Shown: positions 11,933-21,835, counted from the stretch's first letter. The stretch: DNA of 64,000 bases from Streptomyces yatensis (GCF_018069625.1 NZ_CP072941.1:7564001-7628000), one strand, 5' to 3'. Numbers and translations are program-made. Notes: a model not told the origin generated them from the sequence alone.

Positions 11933-12634
11933 TCAGGCAGCGGCCGAGCAGGGCGGTCCACGACGCACCACGGAGTGCACGAGGAGAGGGAGCGCCGGCG
12001 CCGGGCGCACCGGCCGTACGGATCGCGGGGCCGGGCGACGACGGGGCCGCAGGGCCGCGGCGTGGGCCGCGACGGCCAGCAGCAGCGGCCGGAAGGCGAA
12101 GGCGGCCAGGGAGGCCAGCAGACGGCTCAGGGCGGCTTCGCCGCGCCGCAGCCAGGCCGAGGCGAGCAGACCCACCGCGACATGCGCGGCGAGCAGCAGC
12201 CAGGGGGTGGCGGAGCTCACGGCGGCCGCCAGCGGGGTGCCCACGCCGTGCTGGGAGACCCCGGGCAGCGGACTGCCGAGATCGCCGCCGCCGCACAGCA
12301 CGGTGACCCCCATGGAGCGCAGGGATCCCGCCACGGGGCCGCCGGACTGGCCGTAGCACGCCTGCTGGCCGGTGGTGAAGATCGTGTCGGCGGCCAGCTC
12401 CAGCGGGATCAGCAGGGCCGCTATGGACCAGAAGCCCCGCTCCCGGCCCGCGAGGGCGTAGGCGACGGCGAAGACGGCCACCGAGAGCGCGCCGACGGTG
12501 CCCAGCGGCAGCGGGGCCGCCGACAGCAGGACATGCGAAGCCGAGGACAGCATGACGCACAGCGCGGTGAAGAGCGCCGCGCGCACTGCCCTCAGCTGCG
12601 GTCCGGTGCCGTCCATGACTTCGAATTCTGCCAT
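11933..12634 (-). CDS. Integral membrane protein between two DsbA-like genes
   Basis: 233 residues with about five hydrophobic segments (AALFTALCVMLSSASHVLL, ALSVAVFAVAYAL, LLLAAHVAVGLLASAWL and others) and an Arg/Pro-rich C-terminal tail. Only isolated cysteines are present, with no CXXC pair, so it is not a clear DsbD or VKOR homologue. ATG 12634 (MAEFEVMDG) is chosen because the frame upstream overlaps the neighbouring DsbA-like gene. Spacing to both neighbours (44 and 63 bases) suggests one operon. Function unrecognised. Confidence 0.75.
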   Translation of the reverse strand: MAEFEVMDGTGPQLRAVRAALFTALCVMLSSASHVLLSAAPLPLGTVGALSVAVFAVAYALAGRERGFWSIAALLIPLELAADTIFTTGQQACYGQSGGPVAGSLRSMGVTVLCGGGDLGSPLPGVSQHGVGTPLAAAVSSATPWLLLAAHVAVGLLASAWLRRGEAALSRLLASLAAFAFRPLLLAVAAHAAALRPRRRPAPRSVRPVRPAPALPLLVHSVVRRGPPCSAAA

Positions 12635-12678
12635 GAACGGCTGTAGGGACCATGTGAAGAATCGGCCCCGGCGGCCGG

Positions 12679-13650
12679 CTAACCGCCCTTGAGCTGCTTG
12701 TCCACCGCTTCCGTGAACTCCGTCGCGGTCATCGGCGTGGAGCCGCCGCTTCCGGTCAGCTGGGAGCCGTCGAGCTTGACGGTGGGGGTGCCGTTCACCC
12801 CGGAGGCGTCGAAGTCGGCGATCATCTTCTTCGCCCAGGGGTCGTAGGTGCCCTCGCGCAGCGCCTCCCGGAAGGAGGCGTTCGTCTTGAGCGCGTACAC
12901 CTCCTGGGAGATGGTCAGCAGCTCGTTGTCGTCGGCGTAGGAGTCCTTGCTCTCCTCGGGGTGGTTCTTCGGCGACATCAGGGCGGCCTTGTAGTCGAGG
13001 AAGGTGTCGGTGCTCACGTCCAGGGCCGCTCCGAGGGCGCTCAGGGCGTTCGCGGAGCCGCTGCCGCCCATGCTCTTGTCGATGATGGCGGCGAAGTGGA
13101 ACGAGACCTTGTACTTGCCGGCCTTGATGTCCTTGGCGATGGTCGGCCCGACCGCCTGGTCGAAGGAGGCGCACGGCGGGCAGCGCAGGTCCTCGTAGAC
13201 GTCGAGGGTGTGCCCGGCATCGGCCTCGCCGATCACCACGGTGGTGCCGCCGGGACCGGAGCTGTGGGCGGGCGCGACGAGGTTTCCCGGGCCCTGTGAG
13301 CCACCGGAGCCGTCCGGGCCCGGGACTCCCGGCGGGCCCTGGACGACATCGTCCGATGAGCCGCCCCCGGAGCCCTTGTCGTCATCCGTGATCAGGAGAA
13401 CGCCCGCGACCACCGCGGCGGCCACCGTCACCGCCACCACGGCCGTCAGCCCGGCCTTGCGCTGCGGGTCCGCCGGGGCGGGAGCGCCGCCCCAGGGCCC
13501 GCCGCCCGGCCCGGGCGGCGGGGGAGCGGGCGGGAAGCCCGGCGGCTGGGCCGGAGGCGGCGGATGACCCGGCTGCGGGTGCTCCGGCTGCTGGTACGGG
13601 TTCTGCTGCGGGTTTTGCTCGCCCCCCGGCGGCTGCTGTCCAGGCCACAT
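12679..13650 (-). CDS. Membrane-anchored DsbA-like thioredoxin-fold protein (CPPC)
   Basis: 323 residues. The first ~65 are Pro/Gln/Gly rich, then a membrane helix (TAVVAVTVAAAVVAGVLLI), a Gly/Ser linker, and a DsbA-like domain with active site CPPC in YEDLRCPPCASFDQ and GVNGTPTV as the cis-Pro loop. The domain is closely similar in order and motifs to that of the 11039-11869 gene (both have ANALSALGAAL/KNALSALGAAL and PKNHP), so the two are paralogues from a local duplication, with different N-termini. Confidence 0.88.
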   Translation of the reverse strand: MWPGQQPPGGEQNPQQNPYQQPEHPQPGHPPPPAQPPGFPPAPPPPGPGGGPWGGAPAPADPQRKAGLTAVVAVTVAAAVVAGVLLITDDDKGSGGGSSDDVVQGPPGVPGPDGSGGSQGPGNLVAPAHSSGPGGTTVVIGEADAGHTLDVYEDLRCPPCASFDQAVGPTIAKDIKAGKYKVSFHFAAIIDKSMGGSGSANALSALGAALDVSTDTFLDYKAALMSPKNHPEESKDSYADDNELLTISQEVYALKTNASFREALREGTYDPWAKKMIADFDASGVNGTPTVKLDGSQLTGSGGSTPMTATEFTEAVDKQLKGG

Positions 13651-13696
13651 GACCGGTAACCATAGGGGGGCGAGCAGACAGCGGCCATGGCCGGGG

Positions 13697-13753
13697 GACG
13701 ATCAGGGGCCGGGGTGGCGATCAGAGCCCGGCGTGACGATCAGAGCCCGGGGA
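13697..13753. repeat. Three 19-bp tandem repeats across the DUF2252 stop codon
   Basis: Units 13697-13715, 13716-13734 and 13735-13753 follow GaCGATCAGaGCCCGGgGt with few changes. The last unit contains the TGA (13742-13740) and the final codons of the DUF2252 gene, so duplication has spread outward from the gene end. Confidence 0.9.
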
Positions 13754-15065
13754 TGCGGCCGTTGCGGAACAGGTCCACGAAGATCTGGTGGTCGGCCCGG
13801 GCGCGGGCACCGTAGGAGTGCGCGAAGTCCACCAGGAGGTCGGCGAAGCCGTCCTCGTCGGCGGCGATCACCGCGTCGATGGCGCGCTCGGTGGAGAACG
13901 GCACCAGCGAGTGGCCGCTCTGGTCGTCGGCGGCCGCGTGCATGGTGGCCGTCGCCCGCCCCAGGTCGGCCACGACCGCCGCGATCTCGGCCGGGTCGTC
14001 GATGTCGGACCAGTCGAGGTCCACCGCGTACGGCGACACCTCGGCGACCAGCTGCCCGGCCCCGTCCAGCTCGGTCCAGCCCAGCCACGGGTCGGCGTGG
14101 GCCTGCAGCGCGCGCTGGGAGATCACCGTGCGGTGGCCCTCGTGGTGGAAGTACGACCGCACCTGCTCGTCGGTGATGTGCCGGGAGACCGCCGGGGTCT
14201 GCCCCTGCTTCATGTAGATCACCACATCGTTCTCCAGGGCGTCGCTGTTGCCCTCCAGGAGGATGTTGTACGAGGGGAGCCCGGCGCTGCCGATGCCGAT
14301 GCCCCGGCGGCCCACGACATCCTTGACGCGGTAGGAGTCCGGGCGCGAGAGACTGGACTCGGGGAGCGTCTCCAGATAGCCGTCGAAGGCGGCCAGGACC
14401 TTGTAGCGGGTGGCCGCGTCCAGCTCGATGGACCCGCCGCCGGCCGTGAAGCGGCGCTCGAAGTCGCGGATCTCGGTCATCGAGTCCAGCAGCCCGAAGC
14501 GGGTCAGCGAGCGGGCGTCACGCAGCGCGTCCAGCAGCGGACCCTCGGCGGTCTCCAGGGTGAAGGGCGGCACCTCGTCGTTCTTGGCGCCGGTGGCCAG
14601 GGCGTGGATGCGCTCGCGGTAGGCGCCGGCGTACGTCCGCACCAGCTCGGAGATCTTGTCGTCGCTGAGCGCCTTGGTGTAGCCGATGAGCGCCACGGAG
14701 GCGGCGAAGCGCTTCAGGTCCCAGGTGAAGGGGCCGACGTAGGCCTCGTCGAAGTCGTTCACATTGAAGATCAGCCGGCCGTTGGCGTCCATGTAGGTGC
14801 CGAAGTTCTCGGCGTGGAGGTCGCCATGGATCCACACCCGGCTGGTGCGGTCGTCCAGGTACGGCCCGCCGGCGCGCTCCCGCTCCACATCGGAATAGAA
14901 CAGGCAGGCGGTGCCGCGGTAGAACGCGAACGCCGAGGCGGCCATCTTCCGGAACTTGACGCGGAAGGCGGCCGGGTCGGCGGCGAGCAGCTCGCCGAAG
15001 GCGGTGTCGAATACGGCGAGGATGTGCTCGCCGCGCTGTTCCGCCTGGGTCTGCTGGTTCGACAT
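13740..15065 (-). CDS. DUF2252 family protein (kinase-like fold)
   Basis: 441 residues, typical for DUF2252. Kinase/aminoglycoside-phosphotransferase-like motifs are visible: HGDLHAENFG (catalytic-loop position) and FNVNDFDEAYVGP (metal-binding Asp position). The N-terminus has KFRKMAASAFAFYRG, characteristic of the family. The activity is not established; phosphotransfer is an inference from the motifs. The upstream region to dnaE (214 bases) carries the two divergent promoters. Confidence 0.9.
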   Translation of the reverse strand: MSNQQTQAEQRGEHILAVFDTAFGELLAADPAAFRVKFRKMAASAFAFYRGTACLFYSDVERERAGGPYLDDRTSRVWIHGDLHAENFGTYMDANGRLIFNVNDFDEAYVGPFTWDLKRFAASVALIGYTKALSDDKISELVRTYAGAYRERIHALATGAKNDEVPPFTLETAEGPLLDALRDARSLTRFGLLDSMTEIRDFERRFTAGGGSIELDAATRYKVLAAFDGYLETLPESSLSRPDSYRVKDVVGRRGIGIGSAGLPSYNILLEGNSDALENDVVIYMKQGQTPAVSRHITDEQVRSYFHHEGHRTVISQRALQAHADPWLGWTELDGAGQLVAEVSPYAVDLDWSDIDDPAEIAAVVADLGRATATMHAAADDQSGHSLVPFSTERAIDAVIAADEDGFADLLVDFAHSYGARARADHQIFVDLFRNGRIPGL

Positions 15066-15279
15066 CGCGGAACGCCTCCTGGGGCATGAGGGATGTGATC
15101 GGTGTGGCAGATACGACAGGGTATGTTCCGTCGCGCCAGGTGCGCGCGAAGACCGGATGACCCGTCGGGATCAACGCCTGAGGCTACTCGTGAGTGCCCG
15201 GCTCCTGTCAGTGCGGAGGGGTAACCTTCGGAGCTGTCTCGCCCTGCCGTCATCGATTGTTCGCCGGAGGTCTTCCACC

Positions 15280-18200
15280 GTGACCAAGCCGCCCTTCACG
15301 CACCTGCATGTCCATACCCAGTACTCGCTGCTGGACGGTGCGGCGCGGCTCAAGGACATGTTCAACGCGTGCAACGAGATGGGCATGACCCACATCGCCA
15401 TGACCGACCATGGCAACCTCCACGGTGCGTACGACTTCTACCAGCAGGCGACGGGCGCCGGGGTCACGCCGATCATCGGGATCGAGGCGTATGTGGCGCC
15501 CGAGTCGCGGCGCTACAAGCGGCGTGTCCAGTGGGGCCAGCCGCATCAGAAGCGCGATGACGTCTCCGGTTCCGGTGGTTACACCCACAAGACCATCTGG
15601 GCGTCGAACAAGACCGGTCTGCACAACCTCTTCCGGCTCTCCTCGGACGCCTATATGGAGGGCTATTTCGTCAAGTGGCCGCGGATGGACAAGGAGACCA
15701 TCGCCCAGTGGTCCGAGGGCCTGATCGCCTCCACCGGCTGCCCCTCGGGCGAGCTGCAGACCCGGCTGCGGCTCGGCCAGTTCGACGAGGCGCTCAAGGC
15801 CGCCTCCGAGTACCAGGACATCTTCGGCAAGGACCGGTATTTCCTGGAGCTGATGGACCACGGCATCGAGATCGAGCGCCGGGTCCGGGACGGGCTGCTG
15901 GAGATCGGCAAGAAGCTGGACATCCCGCCGCTGGTCACCAATGACTCGCACTACACGTACTCCCGCGAGGCGACGGCCCATGACGCGCTGCTGTGCGTCC
16001 AGACCGGCAAGAACCTCTCCGATCCGGACCGCTTCCGCTTCGACGGCACCGGCTATTACCTGAAGTCCACGGAGGAGATGTACGCCATCGACTCCTCGGA
16101 CGCCTGGCAGGAGGGCTGCCGCAACACCCTGCTGGTCGCCGAGCAGATCGACGCCACCGGCTGGTTCGAGAAGCGCGACCTGATGCCGCGGTTCGACGTC
16201 CCCGAGGGGTATACCGAGGTCACCTGGTTCCAGGAGGAGGTCAAGAAGGGGATGGCCCGCCGCTTCCCCGGCGGCGTCCCCGAGGACCGTCAGAAGCTCG
16301 CCGAGTACGAGATGGACGTCATCATCCAGATGGGGTTCCCGGGCTACTTCCTCGTGGTCGCCGACTTCATCATGTGGGCCAAGAACAACGGCATCGCGGT
16401 CGGCCCCGGCCGTGGCTCCGCGGCCGGTTCGATCGTCTCGTACGCGATGGGCATCACCGACCTCGACCCGGTCGAGCACGGGCTGATCTTCGAGCGGTTC
16501 CTCAACCCCGAGCGTGTGTCCATGCCCGATGTCGACATCGACTTCGACGAGCGTCGGCGCGGTGAGGTCATCCGGTACGTCACCGAGAAATACGGCCATG
16601 ACAAGGTCGCCCAGATCGGCACCTACGGCACCATCAAGGCCAAGAACGCCATCAAGGACTCGGCCCGCGTGCTCGGCTATCCGTACGCGATGGGCGACCG
16701 CATCACCAAGGCCATGCCCGCCGACGTCCTCGGCAAGGGCATCCCGCTCTCCGGCATCACCGATGAGAAGCACCCCCGCTACAGCGAGGCGGGCGAGGTG
16801 CGCGGGATGTATGAGAACGAGCCGGATGTGAAGAAGGTCATCGACACCGCGCGCGGTATCGAGGGCCTGGTGCGCCAGATGGGTGTGCACGCCGCCGGCG
16901 TGATCATGTCGAGCGAGACGGTGACCGACCACGTCCCGGTCTTCTCGCCGAAGAACGACGGCCAGGTCGTGACCCAGTGGGACTACCCCACCTGTGAGTC
17001 GCTCGGCCTGCTGAAGATGGACTTCCTGGGCCTGCGCAACCTCACCATCATGGACGACGCCGTCAAGATGGTGCGCGCCAACAAGGGCATCGATCTGAAG
17101 CTGCTCGATCTGTCCCTGGACGACCCCAAGACCTTCGAACTGCTCTGCCGCGGTGACACCCTCGGCGTCTTCCAGTTCGACGGCGGCCCCATGCGGTCCC
17201 TGCTGCGCATGATGAAGCCCGACAACTTCGAGGACATTTCCGCCGTCTCGGCCCTCTACCGGCCGGGCCCGATGGGCATGAACTCGCACATCAACTACGC
17301 GCTGCGGAAGAACGGGCAGCAGGAGATCACCCCGATCCACCCCGAGCTGGAGGAGCCGCTCAAGGAGGTCCTGGGCATCACCTACGGCCTCATCGTGTAC
17401 CAGGAGCAGGTGCAGAAGGCCGCCCAGGTGCTCGCCGGCTATTCGCTCGGCCAGGCCGACCTGCTCCGCCGGGCCATGGGCAAGAAGAAGCAGGAGGTCC
17501 TGGACAAGGAGTTCGTGCCCTTCCAGAAGGGCATGCGCGAGCGGAACTACTCCGACGAGGCCATCCAGGCGGTGTGGGACGTCCTGGTCCCGTTCGCCGG
17601 ATACGCGTTCAACAAGGCGCACTCCTCCGCGTACGGCCTGGTCACCTACTGGACCGCGTACCTCAAGGCCAACTACCCCGCCGAGTACATGGCGGCACTG
17701 CTCACCTCGGTGCGTGACGACAAGGACAAGTCGGCGGTCTATCTGAACGAGTGCCGTCGCATGGGCATCAAGGTGCTGCCGCCGAACGTCAATGAGTCCG
17801 AGGCCAACTTCACCGCTCAGGGTGATGATGTGATCCTCTTCGGTCTCACGGCGGTCCGGAACGTCGGTCAGAACGTGGTGGAAGCGATCATCCGTGGCCG
17901 TAAGGCCAAGGGGAAGTACGCCTCGTTCCCGGACTACCTGGACAAGGTCGAGGCGGTGGTGTGCAACAAGCGCACCACGGAATCGCTGATCAAGGCGGGC
18001 GCCTTCGACGAGATGGGCCACACCCGTAAGGGGCTCACGGCGCACTACGAGGCGCTGATCGACAATGTCGTCGCGGTCAAGCGCAAGGAGGCCGAGGGGC
18101 AGTTCGACCTCTTCGGCGGCATGGCCGGTGACGGCGGGGACGGCGAAGGCCCGGGCTTCGGCCTGGACGTCGAGTTCTCTGACGTCGAATGGGAGAAGAC

Positions 18201-18825
18201 CTATCTGCTGGCCCAGGAGCGGGAGATGCTGGGCCTGTATGTCTCCGACCATCCGCTGTTCGGCATCGAGCATGTGCTGAACGAGAAGGCGGATGCGGCG
18301 ATCTCCGCGCTCACCGGGGGTGAGCACGCGGACGGCGCGATCGTCACCATCGGCGGCATCATCTCCGGTCTGCAGCGCAAGATGACCAAACAGGGCAACG
18401 CCTGGGCCATCGCCACCGTGGAGGACCTGGCCGGCTCCATCGAGTGCATGTTCTTCCCGGCCACCTACCAGCTGGTCTCCACCCAGCTCGTCGAGGACGC
18501 GGTGGTCTTCGTCAAGGGCCGCCTCGACAAGCGCGAGGACGTGCCCCGGCTGGTCGCCATGGAGCTGATGGTCCCCGATCTGTCCGAGGCGTCGGCCAAC
18601 GCGCCCGTGACGATCACCATTCCCACGGTCAAGGTCACCCCGCCGCTGGTCGAGAAGCTGGGCGAGGTGCTCACCCACCACCGCGGCGCCACCGAGGTGC
18701 GGATCAAGCTCCAAGGGGCGCGGAAGACCACCGTGCTGCGGCTGGACCGGCACCGCGTCACCGCCGATCCGGCGCTCTTCGGGGATCTCAAGGTGCTGTT
18801 GGGGGCGTCCTGCCTGGCCGGATGA
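15280..18825 (+). CDS. dnaE: DNA polymerase III alpha subunit (replicative polymerase)
   Basis: 1181 residues, the normal length. The PHP domain opens the protein (HLHVHTQYSLLDGAARL), the polymerase active-site aspartates are in MPDVDIDFDERRRG, and the helix-hairpin-helix and OB-fold regions follow near the C-terminus. It performs chromosomal replication with the beta clamp; a clamp-binding QxxLF-like segment is plausible at GQFDLFGG. GTG 15280 has GGAGG nine bases upstream and starts VTKPPFTHLH; the longer frame upstream is not coding. Confidence 0.98.
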   Translation: MTKPPFTHLHVHTQYSLLDGAARLKDMFNACNEMGMTHIAMTDHGNLHGAYDFYQQATGAGVTPIIGIEAYVAPESRRYKRRVQWGQPHQKRDDVSGSGGYTHKTIWASNKTGLHNLFRLSSDAYMEGYFVKWPRMDKETIAQWSEGLIASTGCPSGELQTRLRLGQFDEALKAASEYQDIFGKDRYFLELMDHGIEIERRVRDGLLEIGKKLDIPPLVTNDSHYTYSREATAHDALLCVQTGKNLSDPDRFRFDGTGYYLKSTEEMYAIDSSDAWQEGCRNTLLVAEQIDATGWFEKRDLMPRFDVPEGYTEVTWFQEEVKKGMARRFPGGVPEDRQKLAEYEMDVIIQMGFPGYFLVVADFIMWAKNNGIAVGPGRGSAAGSIVSYAMGITDLDPVEHGLIFERFLNPERVSMPDVDIDFDERRRGEVIRYVTEKYGHDKVAQIGTYGTIKAKNAIKDSARVLGYPYAMGDRITKAMPADVLGKGIPLSGITDEKHPRYSEAGEVRGMYENEPDVKKVIDTARGIEGLVRQMGVHAAGVIMSSETVTDHVPVFSPKNDGQVVTQWDYPTCESLGLLKMDFLGLRNLTIMDDAVKMVRANKGIDLKLLDLSLDDPKTFELLCRGDTLGVFQFDGGPMRSLLRMMKPDNFEDISAVSALYRPGPMGMNSHINYALRKNGQQEITPIHPELEEPLKEVLGITYGLIVYQEQVQKAAQVLAGYSLGQADLLRRAMGKKKQEVLDKEFVPFQKGMRERNYSDEAIQAVWDVLVPFAGYAFNKAHSSAYGLVTYWTAYLKANYPAEYMAALLTSVRDDKDKSAVYLNECRRMGIKVLPPNVNESEANFTAQGDDVILFGLTAVRNVGQNVVEAIIRGRKAKGKYASFPDYLDKVEAVVCNKRTTESLIKAGAFDEMGHTRKGLTAHYEALIDNVVAVKRKEAEGQFDLFGGMAGDGGDGEGPGFGLDVEFSDVEWEKTYLLAQEREMLGLYVSDHPLFGIEHVLNEKADAAISALTGGEHADGAIVTIGGIISGLQRKMTKQGNAWAIATVEDLAGSIECMFFPATYQLVSTQLVEDAVVFVKGRLDKREDVPRLVAMELMVPDLSEASANAPVTITIPTVKVTPPLVEKLGEVLTHHRGATEVRIKLQGARKTTVLRLDRHRVTADPALFGDLKVLLGASCLAG

Positions 18826-18858
18826 GCGCCCGGCGGCCCTGACGCCGGCGCGAACGCA

Positions 18859-18891
18859 CCAGGGGCGCGCCCGCATCGGGCGCGCCCCTGG
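18859..18891. terminator. Bidirectional terminator between dnaE and the small basic gene
   Basis: A perfect 15-bp stem (18859-18873 with 18877-18891) closed by a CAT triloop, lying between two convergent genes. Confidence 0.88.
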
Positions 18892-18947
18892 GGGGCCACG
18901 GTCACGCGGCCTGCCACCGCGGTGGCCCAGCGCCGGTGCGCGGTGCG

Positions 18948-19127
18948 TCAGTTGTGGCCGAAACTCTTCTGCCGGCCCTTACGGGCCGTCGAGGGGCTGC
19001 CCTCCGGTCGCATCGCCTGCGACTGCCCCTCCATCGACGGCTGCTGCTCGGCGGAGCGGTCGGCCGTGCCGCGCTCCTGACGCTGTTCCTGCTGCTGCTT
19101 GCGATCGCGGTTCTTGTTCTTGCCCAT
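18948..19127 (-). CDS. Small basic hydrophilic protein, conserved-type hypothetical
   Basis: 59 residues, from MGKNKNRDRKQQQEQ to ARKGRQKSFGHN; rich in Lys, Arg, Gln and Ser, no hydrophobic core, probably disordered. ATG 19127 has a strong GGAGG nine bases upstream, which decides the start over the longer 95-codon frame. Convergent with dnaE. I recall similar short proteins in Streptomyces but know no function. Confidence 0.75.
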   Translation of the reverse strand: MGKNKNRDRKQQQEQRQERGTADRSAEQQPSMEGQSQAMRPEGSPSTARKGRQKSFGHN

Positions 19128-19416
19128 GGTGGTGTTCCTCCGGTTGGGATCAGCCCCCTGGCGAAGGGCCCTGCCGGGAGAAGCCCTTCGGGAAGAAACA
19201 GTGACATGCCGCGGTGACCCGTGCATTTCGGGCAATTACGGTGAGTGAGAAGGAGGGTATTGGCGGGTAGGCCGTATCCGCCACGCCGGTGATCCAGTTC
19301 GGACTGATAACCCCCGCACGGTCGGGCAGACTCGAAGAAAGTCGAAAACCACATCCGGGGCACGGCTGTGCGCGGGGGGCGACCGAGGACTGGACCGTCA
19401 GGAAAGAGGGTGGAAC

Positions 19417-20730
19417 GTGGACCGCTGCGTCGTCCTGGTGGACGCCGGGTATCTGCTGGGCGCCGCCGCGAGCCTGCTGGCCGGGGAGCCCGCCCGATCG
19501 CGTATCTCCGTCGACCACGCGACCCTCATCCAGGGCTTGCGGGAGCGCGCCGAGACCGAGACCGAGTGCCCGCTGCTGCGCATCTACTGGTTCGACGGCG
19601 CCCCCGACCGGGTGCCCCAGCCCGAGCACCGGCGGCTGCGCGTGATGCCCCGGGTGACCGTACGGCTGGGCGCGCTCACCCGTAGTGACGGCCGCTGGGC
19701 CCAGAAGGGCGTGGACGCCGCCATGCACGCCGAGCTCACCGAGCTCGCCCGCAACCGGGCCTGTGCCGACATCGTCCTCGTCACCGGCGACGGAGACCTG
19801 CTGCCCGGACTGATGTCGGCCAAGGAGCACGGCGTCGCCGTCCACCTCTGGGCGGTCCAGGCCGCCGACGGCGACTACAACCAGTCCGAGGACCTGGTCG
19901 CCGAGGCCGATGAGCGGCGCGTCCTCGACCGCGCCTGGATCACCAGGGCGGTGCGCGCCAAGGAGCTTCCCGGGCCCTGTGCGCCCGTCTCCGAGCCCCG
20001 CCCGGAGATCGCGGCCATTCTCTCCGCCCCGCTGCCGGAGACGGCCGCCGCTGCCGCCGCGGCCGCGGCCGGGTCACCCGGCACGGCGGAGGCCCCTGGC
20101 GGCCGTAACGGCGCCGCCCGGCCCGGCGCCGAGGTGACCGGCCCGGCCGCCGCCCCCGGCCGTCCCGCCGCCCCGGCCCCCGAGCCGGGCGCGGACGGCG
20201 TGGCGGCGGGCGCCGGCAAGGGGGTGCCCACCCCCAAGGACCTCGCCGACCTGGGCCGCGGCCCGGCCGCGCCCGGCGGCCAGACGGAGCGGCAGCAGGC
20301 CGCCGGGGCCACCCTGCGCTGGTCCTCCGACAAGGGCTGGATCGACCGGGGCCCCGGCGCGGTGGGGGAGCCGCCGGAGACCGCCAACCTCCCCATGCTG
20401 GCCCAGCTCACCAGCGCGGAGCAGCGCTGGGCCGACCGCGAGGAGGACATCACGGCCGTCAGCGGCGACCCGTTCGAGGTCGGCCAGGTCTTCGCCCGCC
20501 GCTGGACCGACCGGCTCGCCGAACCGGGGCCCCTGCGCCAGATCTCCACGGAGTACCCCCGCATCCCGCACCGCATCGACGGTGAACTGCTGCGCTACGC
20601 CGCCCGCTTCGGGCTGCTGGCCCACAAGGACGACCAGATCGACGAGCACGACCGCTATGCGATCCGGGCGGGCTTCTGGCGCGAAATCGACCTCCGCTCG
20701 GCCGCGGAACACGCCCAGACGGGCGGCTAG
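19417..20730 (+). CDS. NYN-domain (PIN-like) protein, putative ribonuclease
   Basis: 437 residues. The N-terminal ~165 form a NYN domain: VVLVDAGYLLG with the first catalytic Asp, KGVDAAMHAEL in the middle, and VLVTGDGDLLPGL with the later acidic pair. A Pro/Ala/Gly-rich linker (about 190-280) leads to a conserved C-terminal domain with FARRWTDRL. NYN proteins are metal-dependent RNases by fold; target unknown. GTG 19417 has GAGGG upstream. The 289 bases before it hold the divergent promoters. Confidence 0.88.
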   Translation: MDRCVVLVDAGYLLGAAASLLAGEPARSRISVDHATLIQGLRERAETETECPLLRIYWFDGAPDRVPQPEHRRLRVMPRVTVRLGALTRSDGRWAQKGVDAAMHAELTELARNRACADIVLVTGDGDLLPGLMSAKEHGVAVHLWAVQAADGDYNQSEDLVAEADERRVLDRAWITRAVRAKELPGPCAPVSEPRPEIAAILSAPLPETAAAAAAAAAGSPGTAEAPGGRNGAARPGAEVTGPAAAPGRPAAPAPEPGADGVAAGAGKGVPTPKDLADLGRGPAAPGGQTERQQAAGATLRWSSDKGWIDRGPGAVGEPPETANLPMLAQLTSAEQRWADREEDITAVSGDPFEVGQVFARRWTDRLAEPGPLRQISTEYPRIPHRIDGELLRYAARFGLLAHKDDQIDEHDRYAIRAGFWREIDLRSAAEHAQTGG

Positions 20731-20867
20731 CGCCGCTCCGCACAGCCAGCCCTCCGGTGTCTGAGGAGCGGGGTCCAAGGGGGCTCACTCTGGGCGGGGC
20801 GCGCCGTCCCGCGCCCGCCGCTCCGCGCCCGCCGTAATGCGCCCCTTGCGCCTGTTGTTCCGCTTGT

Positions 20868-20905
20868 CCGATTGCTTCAATCGACTGCAACCGGGAGGCA
20901 ATCGG
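20868..20905. promoter_or_regulatory. Nested GATTG/CAATC inverted repeats upstream of the IPT/TIG gene
   Basis: CCGATTGC (20868-20875) and GCAATCGG (20898-20905) are perfect inverse copies, and GATTG-CTT-CAATC lies inside them (20870-20882). The three related half-sites lie 65-103 bases before the ATG and look like a regulator-binding cluster. Confidence 0.45.
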
Positions 20906-20970
20906 CTTTCGGGGACGGCTCGCCGAGGGCCCGGCGCGGTCACCGGCCGTATGCGCCAAGGAGGATGACC

Positions 20971-21768
20971 ATGGCAACTCTCACGTCATTGGTGAACCCC
21001 GCCACCGGCACCGACCAGGGCAAGGCCGGGGACACGGTCACGCTGAGCGGCTCGGGCCTCGCGGACACCACCCGGGTGAACTTCGGGGCGGAACCGGTCG
21101 TCCCCAGCACCGTGACCGCCGGTGCGGTCACCGCGACCGTTCCGGCGCTGTGTGCCGATCAGTACCGCGTCACCGTCACCGCCCGGACCTCGACGACCAG
21201 CAACTTCTTACCCTTCTTCGTCATCCCCGCGCCGGTCTGCCACGGCCTGAGCAGCAATGCCGGACCGGCCGGGCCCACTGCGGTCACGCTCCTCGGCACG
21301 GGCTTCCTGACCGCCACCGGCGTCACCTTCGGATCGGTCGGCGCGGCCACCGGAACGTTCCCGCCCGCGACCGACGGCGAGCTCACCGTCACCACACCCG
21401 CCCACACCACCCCCATCGCGGGCTGCACCGACACGGTGGACGTCACCGTCACCTCCCTCGGCGGAACGAGCGTCCCCATGGGGAGCGGCTGTGCGTACAC
21501 CTTCTACGACGCCCCCAGCGCCGTCTCCGTCACCCCGGCGGCGCAGCTTTCCGGCCAGAACGTCACGATCAGCGGCACCTGTCTGCTCGACGCCACCGCG
21601 GTGGCCCTCAGCGACGGGCTCACCCAGACCCCCGCCACCTTTGTGAACCTCTCCCCGACCCAGATCCTCGCCGTCGTGCCCGTGGTGCTCCCCGGGACGT
21701 ACTCCGTCCTCGTCACGACCCCCGGTGGCACCGACACGACCGCGCCGCCGACCCTGCTCGTCCTGTGA
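20971..21768 (+). CDS. Triple IPT/TIG-repeat protein with a TTA codon
   Basis: 265 residues made of three Ig-like IPT/TIG repeats of ~88 residues (boundaries near 1, 88 and 178), each with a G-x-D/N-V-T-(L/I)-S/L-G pattern such as GDTVTLSGSGL, TAVTLLGTGF and GQNVTISGTC. There is no signal peptide or membrane segment, which is odd for a fold usually found outside cells. ATG 20971 is set by AAGGAGG six bases upstream (20958-20964). Codon 80 is TTA (21208-21210), rare in Streptomyces and read by the bldA tRNA, so translation may be development dependent. Role unknown. Confidence 0.85.
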   Translation: MATLTSLVNPATGTDQGKAGDTVTLSGSGLADTTRVNFGAEPVVPSTVTAGAVTATVPALCADQYRVTVTARTSTTSNFLPFFVIPAPVCHGLSSNAGPAGPTAVTLLGTGFLTATGVTFGSVGAATGTFPPATDGELTVTTPAHTTPIAGCTDTVDVTVTSLGGTSVPMGSGCAYTFYDAPSAVSVTPAAQLSGQNVTISGTCLLDATAVALSDGLTQTPATFVNLSPTQILAVVPVVLPGTYSVLVTTPGGTDTTAPPTLLVL

Positions 21769-21835
21769 TCCTCCGATCCGTCCCCGAGGGCCCCGGGGGC
21801 GGGAGCGGGTGTTTGGGCGCGTACCCTCATAGCTC

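Noticed and set aside
11933..12634. DsbD or VKOR assignment for the membrane protein between the DsbA-like genes
   Set aside because: Its few cysteines do not form CXXC pairs and the loop patterns of those families are missing.
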